Part shown: piece by piece, positions 59,562 through 64,000 of the stretch
How positions within the stretch are numbered: the first letter of the stretch is position 1
Layout: every line of letters starts with the position of its first letter
Position numbers and translations under genes: made by a program
NCBI RefSeq assembly: GCF_020037125.1
Contig: NZ_JAIQDG010000034.1
Coordinates: 1-64,000, forward strand
Length of the DNA: 64,000 nucleotides
Source: Myxococcus sp. RHSTA-1-4
Lineage (GTDB): Bacteria > Myxococcota > Myxococcia > Myxococcales > Myxococcaceae
Reading direction: 5' to 3'
The notes under the pieces: model-generated
Databases searched by the model: none
What the model saw: the letters and a program-made list of their open reading frames with translations, nothing else
What the model was told of the DNA's origin: nothing

Positions 59562-60694
59562 GGATTGTCATCGCGGGCGGAGGCCGGGTGGGCAGCGTGC
59601 TGGCGGCGCGGCTGGTGGCCGAGCAGCACACCGTCACCGTCATCGAGCGGGACGCCGCCGTCTGCAACCGCATCTTCGAGGAGGTGGGCGCGGTGACGGT
59701 GTGCGGAGACGCCACCAACCCGCAGATTCTGGAGGCGGCGGGCATCGGCTCGGCGGACGTGGCGGCGGGCGTGCTGGCGCGCGACTCGGAGAACATGGCC
59801 TTCGCCATGCTGGTGCGCAGCGTGTCCAGCGCCCGCGTCATGGTGCGCATGCTGGACACCAGCTACCGCGAGGCCTACCGGCTGGCGGGCGTGAAGGAGC
59901 TGGTGGCGGAGGCGGAGGTGGTGGTGGCGAAGATGACCACGGCCATCGACTTCCCGCAGGTGGCCGGCACGCTGCCGCTGGGAGACGGCGACACGCTGCT
60001 GTTCGAGCTGTCCCTTCCCCTGCGCGCGCAGGTGGCGGGACAGACGGTGGCGCAGGTGCGCGCCACGCCGGGCTTCCCGCGCGAGTGCGTCTTCATCGGC
60101 GTGGTGGACCCGCAGGGCCGGGCGACGCTGCCGGAGGGGAGCACGGTGCTGCGCGCGGGGCACACCGTCATCATGGTGTCGCGGCGCTCGCAGCTCGCGG
60201 CCGCGGTGGAGTTCCTCGGCGCGGAGCCGCCCGCGGGAGCGGGGGCCGGCTCGGTGCTGGCGGCCACGCTGCGCAAGGTGGACTTCCTGGCGCCGCTGAG
60301 CGGCGAGGAGTTGGAGGCGGTGGCACGCGGCGCCGAGCACCTCCAGCACCCCGCGGGCACGGAGCTGTTCCGCCAGGGTGAGACGGGAGAGACGTTCTAC
60401 GTGGTGCTGTCGGGCGAGGTGCTGCTCAAGGACGACACGGGACAGGTGGTGGCCACGGTGAAGCCGGGGGGCTTCTTCGGCGAGCTGGCGCTCTTGACGG
60501 GCGAGCCACGCACGGCCACGGCGGTGACGAGCACCGCGTGCGAGCTGGCCGCGGTAGGCCGCGAGGACTTCCGCAGCGTCGTCATGGCGAATCCGTCGGT
60601 GGCGCTGGAGATGAGCCGCATCCTCGGCGAGCGCCTGTCGCGCGCCCAGGGCGGCAAGCCGCAGCAGAAGCGCCGGAGCCTCTTCGGACGGTAG
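59558..60694 (+). CDS. RCK (TrkA-N/TrkA-C) regulator with C-terminal cyclic-nucleotide-binding domain
   Basis: A 378-aa cytosolic protein. TTG 59558 is set by the 4-bp overlap with the antiporter stop. Residues 1-130 form a TrkA-N Rossmann domain with GGGRVGS and acidic E28 for NAD(H) (motif IVIAGGGRVGSVLAARL). The TrkA-C domain (~150-220) follows, and ~240-365 form a cyclic-nucleotide-binding domain with the phosphate cassette GELALLTGEPRTATA, with the key Arg present. The C-terminus is Lys/Arg-rich. NAD-type and cNMP-type ligands could both control the coupled antiporter. This combined architecture with a CPA1 pump is inferred from this gene pair. Confidence 0.85.
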   Translation: MRIVIAGGGRVGSVLAARLVAEQHTVTVIERDAAVCNRIFEEVGAVTVCGDATNPQILEAAGIGSADVAAGVLARDSENMAFAMLVRSVSSARVMVRMLDTSYREAYRLAGVKELVAEAEVVVAKMTTAIDFPQVAGTLPLGDGDTLLFELSLPLRAQVAGQTVAQVRATPGFPRECVFIGVVDPQGRATLPEGSTVLRAGHTVIMVSRRSQLAAAVEFLGAEPPAGAGAGSVLAATLRKVDFLAPLSGEELEAVARGAEHLQHPAGTELFRQGETGETFYVVLSGEVLLKDDTGQVVATVKPGGFFGELALLTGEPRTATAVTSTACELAAVGREDFRSVVMANPSVALEMSRILGERLSRAQGGKPQQKRRSLFGR

Positions 60695-60786
60695 CGTGAG
60701 CCCGCCCCTCCAGGGCACCGGCCGGTTGAATGGCCGCGGGTTGCCCCGCTACGCTCCGCGCGCGTCGGCGCACCTCCTGGAGGCAC

Positions 60787-61452
60787 ATGAAGCGGCATCC
60801 AGCACTCGCGGCACTCCTGTCACTGGCCTGGGGGATTGCTGGAATCGGATGCTCGGCGCCCAATCCCAACGTCCGGGTGAGCCGCCTGGCGGATGGACGC
60901 CTCCAGGTCGAGGGGCCTCTCGCGGGACCGTTCAAGAACACCGAGGAACTGGCCGAGGCCGCGTGTGAGCTGATGACTCGCCAGCCAGGGGCATCCGGCG
61001 GTCTTCATGGATTCGAGTACTGCGCGTTGCACTACTACTCTCCAAACGTGGGAGCCTATTTCCTCAGCTACCTTTCCGACATCCGGGACAAGCTCGACTC
61101 AAGGACCGCGAAGACGTGTGCGATGCCACGAGCGTTGCATGACCCGCTCCATGAAGACGCCATCATCTCTGGAGGCGGCCACACACACCCGCATAACCGG
61201 CAGTTCTCCCCAGTGGATTTGAAAGGACGTTGGCGTCCCGTGCGCATTCCCGTCAGCGCGGCGGGGAAGCTCCTGCACCGCGAGCTGATGGTCTTCTTCC
61301 GGGAGAAGGCCGGCGAATGCCATGCTTACAAGTACGACTACGCCACGCGCATCGTCTCGGCCCTTCGGGCTGGGCACTGGGTGGACATCGGCCAGACCCA
61401 CGGAGAGCACGGCAGCATCGAGATGTTCGAAGGAATGGACTGGCTCCCGTGA
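60787..61452 (+). CDS. Lipoprotein with JAMM-like HxH motif, cluster gene 1
   Basis: A 221-aa lipoprotein precursor. ATG 60787 follows GGAGG, and the signal peptide ends GIGC. The core has E-x-P-GP (LQVEGPLAGPF), AACELM, YCALHYYS and then GGGHTHPHNRQFSPVDL. HTH-x6-S-x2-D is close to the HxH-x7-S-x2-D of JAMM/MPN metalloproteases and DUF4329 domains, one residue shorter. An acidic residue upstream (EDAI) could complete the site. It may be a peptidase or a peptidoglycan-binding relative of DUF4329. Two further lipoprotein genes of the cluster follow. Confidence 0.6.
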   Translation: MKRHPALAALLSLAWGIAGIGCSAPNPNVRVSRLADGRLQVEGPLAGPFKNTEELAEAACELMTRQPGASGGLHGFEYCALHYYSPNVGAYFLSYLSDIRDKLDSRTAKTCAMPRALHDPLHEDAIISGGGHTHPHNRQFSPVDLKGRWRPVRIPVSAAGKLLHRELMVFFREKAGECHAYKYDYATRIVSALRAGHWVDIGQTHGEHGSIEMFEGMDWLP

Positions 61453-61525
61453 TGCCCTGGGACGCCCCACGGGAACCGTGCTTGCCGCAACGTCCAGCAC
61501 TCAATATGTTTCTCGGAGAGTTGAC

Positions 61526-61948
61526 ATGAAACTACGCCTGCTTATCGGTATCTGTTGCCAAAGCCTGCTCATCGGCTGCTCATGGATCGGCTTCTACAAG
61601 CATGACAAAGCAGAACGAGCCCCACCCGACGTGGCGGAGAAGGTTGACTTTCCCAGCTCTTACGAAGAGGGCATCCACCTGGATGGACCGATGATGGCGG
61701 CCCTGGAAGTGGCAATGAAAGAGCTCCTTCCTCCCGGCGTGAAGGCCCAATCGGACGACGAACGCCTGGCTCGATGCATGGTGCGGCGCGACACCTACGA
61801 CACGACCATCTTGAAAAAGAGCGAGGACCTCTACTTTGTCAGCTTCATACCCAACTTTGAACGATGCGGCCTGTCCGACGTGCTCATCATGGATGCAGGC
61901 GCTGTTTACGCCATTGATGGACGCGGCCGAATCCTCAGCGAGTTTTGA
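61526..61948 (+). CDS. Small lipoprotein, cluster gene 2
   Basis: A 140-aa lipoprotein precursor from ATG 61526 behind GGAGAG, with a signal peptide ending LIGC. The mature part has a helical YEEGIHLDGPMMAALEVAMKEL stretch and a beta-rich end (LYFVSFIPNFERCGL, LIMDAGAVYAIDGRGRILSEF). Short regions (LDGPMMA) match the 'EGPMVGP' region of the neighbouring lipoproteins, so it may be a partner or distant relative. Lower GC than its surroundings. Function is unknown. Confidence 0.6.
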   Translation: MKLRLLIGICCQSLLIGCSWIGFYKHDKAERAPPDVAEKVDFPSSYEEGIHLDGPMMAALEVAMKELLPPGVKAQSDDERLARCMVRRDTYDTTILKKSEDLYFVSFIPNFERCGLSDVLIMDAGAVYAIDGRGRILSEF

Positions 61949-61969
61949 GTGTTCTCAGCGGGGGTGATG

Positions 61970-62608
61970 ATGGGTCGCGCGGCATGTCTCGTGTTTGTCT
62001 GCCTGGTGGCCATGAACTGCTCCAGCAGCAACGCCGTGAGCATGAGCATCCGGCCACGGGCCGTGCCCAACAAGGGCATCCAGTACGAAGGCCCCATGGT
62101 CGGCCCCTATGACTCCTTCACGGAGATGGCGCAGGTCGCCTGCCAGAGGATGTCCGCCCTCCAGGCGCAGCCTGGCCAGCGACGGCGCCCCGGGTACTGC
62201 GCGCTCATGTTCTCCTGGCCGAGCGACAGCACGAAGTGGGCCTTTCTCCACATCTCGGAGATGACCTCCGAGCCTGCTGGCGGGGGCATGCGGTGCGCGC
62301 TTCCGGAGGACCCCGTCCACCCCGACGACACCTCGCCCCTTCGGCTCGGGGGGAGATTCGTTCCGTCCCCATCGGGTGAGGCCGCGAGCAGCACCTGGCG
62401 CCCCACGCTCTTCCTCAATGAGAAGACCGCCGAGTCGTGGGATTACGACTCCATGTTGTTCTCCCTGGAGGACTCCGGAAGCTGCACGGCCTACGCCTAC
62501 ATCGGCTTCAGCAGGGAGCTTTCAGTACTCCGGGGGGATGACTGGGTGCCTATCGGGACGGTCTACAACGATGAAGGCGTCGTCCATGCGTTGAAGACCG
62601 GGATGTAG
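61970..62608 (+). CDS. Lipoprotein, cluster gene 3, paralogue of gene 1 without the HxH motif
   Basis: A 212-aa lipoprotein precursor. ATG 61970 (or 61967) behind GGGG is chosen over GTG 61949 because it starts a compact signal peptide ending AMNC. Shared with gene 1 are YEGPMVGPYDSF, VACQRMS, YCALMFS and the C-terminal CTAYAYIGFSRELSVLRGDDWVPIG (gene 1: CHAYKYDYATRIV...GHWVDIG). The HTHPHN segment of gene 1 is replaced by GGRFVPSPSG, so the possible active site is lost. It is therefore a duplicate with changed function. Confidence 0.6.
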   Translation: MGRAACLVFVCLVAMNCSSSNAVSMSIRPRAVPNKGIQYEGPMVGPYDSFTEMAQVACQRMSALQAQPGQRRRPGYCALMFSWPSDSTKWAFLHISEMTSEPAGGGMRCALPEDPVHPDDTSPLRLGGRFVPSPSGEAASSTWRPTLFLNEKTAESWDYDSMLFSLEDSGSCTAYAYIGFSRELSVLRGDDWVPIGTVYNDEGVVHALKTGM

Positions 62609-62643
62609 CGGGCGACGGGCTCGCACGACAGGGCGCGGTAGCG

Positions 62644-64000
62644 TCAGTGCAGGTGCTCCGCCCGCGCCTCCCCGTCCTTTGGCGGTGGGGGCCGCGCGGG
62701 CGGAGGTGGTGGCCCGGGAGACGGGTGTCCGTGCGGGTGCTCCTGCCGCAGCGTCTCCACGAGCGCGACCACCGTGTCCTCCGGCAGGTCGGCGGACCGC
62801 AGCACGCGCGCCACGGCCTCCAGCGCTGTCTCCAGCTCACCCGCGAGCACCTCGCTGGCCCCGCGCTCGCGCAGTTCCGCGATGTCTCCCAACCGGTGCA
62901 CCCGCACCAGGATGGGAACCTTCGCGTGCAGCCGCCGCGCCGCCGACACCGCCCGCGCCGCCCCCACCGGGTCGTCCAGCAGCAACACCAGCGCGCGCGC
63001 CCGGTGGATGCCCGCCTTCTCCAGTATCTCCGCGCTGGTGATGTCCCCGTAGTACAGCGACTCCCCCCGCCGCCGCGCGTCGGCCACCACCTCCGGGTCC
63101 AGGTCGATGGACACGTGCGGCACGCGGCTCTCACGCAGCGCCCGCGTCACCAACCGCCCCGCCGTGCCCAGCCCGCCGATGATGAAGTGGCCGCTCAGCG
63201 CGTCGCTGTGCGTCCCCTCCAGGTGGTGCGGCCCATGCGCGCCAATGAGCGCCTCCAGCCGCTTGAGGTGCGCCGCCCCCGCCGCGAGCCTCGGGCCGAA
63301 GTGCAGCACCACCGGCGTCACCAGCATGGTCAGCACGCTCATGGTGATGAACAGCCGCTGCTCCCCGGCGCTCAGCAGCCCCGCCCGAGCCCCCTCGTGC
63401 GCCAGGACGAAGGAGAACTCGCCAATCTGCGCCAGCCCCAGCCCCGCCAGCACCGCCACCCACGGCGGGAAGCGCATCACCATGGCGCTCACCGCTCCCA
63501 CCAGCGCCTTCAGCACCAGCACGCCCGCCACCAGCCCGGCCACCAGCAGGGGGCCGCGCATCAGCACGCGTACGTCCAGCAGCATGCCCACGGAGATGAA
63601 GAAGAAGCTGGAGAGCGTCTCGCGCATGGGCAGCACGTCCGCCAGGGCCTGGTGCTTGTAGTCCCCGTCCGCCAGGGCGATGCCCGCGAGGAAGGCCCCC
63701 AGCGCCAGGGACAGCCCCGCCAGCGACGACAGCCAGGCGATGCCCACGCACAGCCCCAGCACCGCCAGGATGAACACCTCGCGCCGCCGCGTGGCCGCCA
63801 CGTCCTTCAGGAAGCGGGGCACCACCGTGCGGCCCAGGAGCACCGTGGCCACCACCAGCAGCCCCGCCTTCAGCAGCACCCAGAAGAGGGCGCCCGCCCC
63901 GCCCCGCTGCCCGGCCAGCAGCGGAATGACGAGCATCATCGGCACCACGCACAGGTCCTGGAAGATGAGCGCGCCGATGATGAGCCGGCCGTGCGGCGCG
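62644..64000 (-). CDS. CPA2-family monovalent cation:proton antiporter with RCK domain (KefB-like), 5' end beyond window
   Basis: On the minus strand the frame enters from the window edge (preceding residues GRLIIGALIFQDLCVVPMML contain the QDxxxxP of CPA2 proteins) and ends at 62644, ~452 residues. Around nine hydrophobic segments are seen, with LSLALGAFLAGIALADGDYKHQ and a long LAQIGEFSFVLAHEG helix. The soluble C-terminus is a TrkA-N Rossmann domain (FIIGGLGTAGRLVTRAL, DLDPEVV) followed by a TrkA-C-like part and a Pro/His-rich tail (~30 residues). It would exchange K+ or Na+ for protons under NAD(H)-type control. It is a second RCK-coupled antiporter within 6 kb. Confidence 0.88.
   Translation of the reverse strand, partial: APHGRLIIGALIFQDLCVVPMMLVIPLLAGQRGGAGALFWVLLKAGLLVVATVLLGRTVVPRFLKDVAATRRREVFILAVLGLCVGIAWLSSLAGLSLALGAFLAGIALADGDYKHQALADVLPMRETLSSFFFISVGMLLDVRVLMRGPLLVAGLVAGVLVLKALVGAVSAMVMRFPPWVAVLAGLGLAQIGEFSFVLAHEGARAGLLSAGEQRLFITMSVLTMLVTPVVLHFGPRLAAGAAHLKRLEALIGAHGPHHLEGTHSDALSGHFIIGGLGTAGRLVTRALRESRVPHVSIDLDPEVVADARRRGESLYYGDITSAEILEKAGIHRARALVLLLDDPVGAARAVSAARRLHAKVPILVRVHRLGDIAELRERGASEVLAGELETALEAVARVLRSADLPEDTVVALVETLRQEHPHGHPSPGPPPPPARPPPPKDGEARAEHLH

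Overview
The window is high-GC DNA with strong GC bias at third codon positions, frequent GTG and TTG starts, short overlapping operons, many lipoproteins, very large hybrid histidine kinases and carboxypeptidase-regulatory-like (Ig-type) repeats. Together these point to a myxobacterium (Myxococcota, Cystobacterineae; Myxococcus, Corallococcus or a relative). This is judged from protein style and gene content, not from a database search. No rRNA, tRNA, CRISPR array or insertion sequence was found. Both ends cut genes: a VgrG-like tail at the left and a cation:proton antiporter at the right.

Left part (1-25.3 kb). A type VI secretion cargo unit opens the window: VgrG C-terminus, a putative PD-(D/E)XK nuclease effector and a putative immunity gene. 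It is followed by a DinG-type helicase, a zinc-ribbon protein overlapping a site-2-type metalloprotease, two small lipoproteins, a HAD phosphatase, a histone H1-like basic protein and a five-EF-hand lipoprotein. An operon of nirK (copper nitrite reductase fused to cytochrome c), nirV and a SCO copper chaperone lies behind an AT-rich palindrome that matches the NsrR nitric-oxide-repressor consensus. Then come a lipid kinase, a 952-aa Ig-repeat/PDZ membrane protein, hrcA, an EamA transporter and a 1895-aa pseudokinase/ATPase/GAF/histidine-kinase hybrid.

Accessory island (25.3-29.1 kb). Two consecutive cassettes each pair a lipoprotein carrying a C-terminal PD-(D/E)XK-like nuclease motif with a soluble partner that overlaps or directly follows it. 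Each cassette is preceded by a 51-bp direct repeat (48/51 identical). The architecture resembles the SitA/SitI outer-membrane-exchange toxin/immunity pairs of myxobacteria. The first toxin gene is interrupted by one in-frame TGA.

Signalling block (29.2-44.5 kb). An NtrB/NtrC-type pair is followed by a pseudo-receiver, a small membrane protein and nhaA. On the other strand lie a REC-PAS-PAS-kinase hybrid and a 2452-aa cytoplasmic kinase built from a 13-unit tandem array of 92-residue HAMP repeats, a GAF domain, a kinase and three receivers.

Right part (44.7-64 kb). This holds a membrane-anchored propeller-like protein, a TonB-dependent receptor, an arsR-acr3-arsC arsenic operon, a GT51-like protein, a Gly-rich exported protein with a clear terminator, a cyclic-phosphate receiver protein, an acyltransferase-fold protein lacking its catalytic His, a DUF1684 protein, a single-gene HipA kinase with its own HTH, a DJ-1/PfpI protein and a PQQ-type sugar dehydrogenase. 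It ends with a CPA1 antiporter translationally coupled to an RCK protein carrying a cyclic-nucleotide domain, a cluster of three related lipoproteins, and the CPA2 antiporter.
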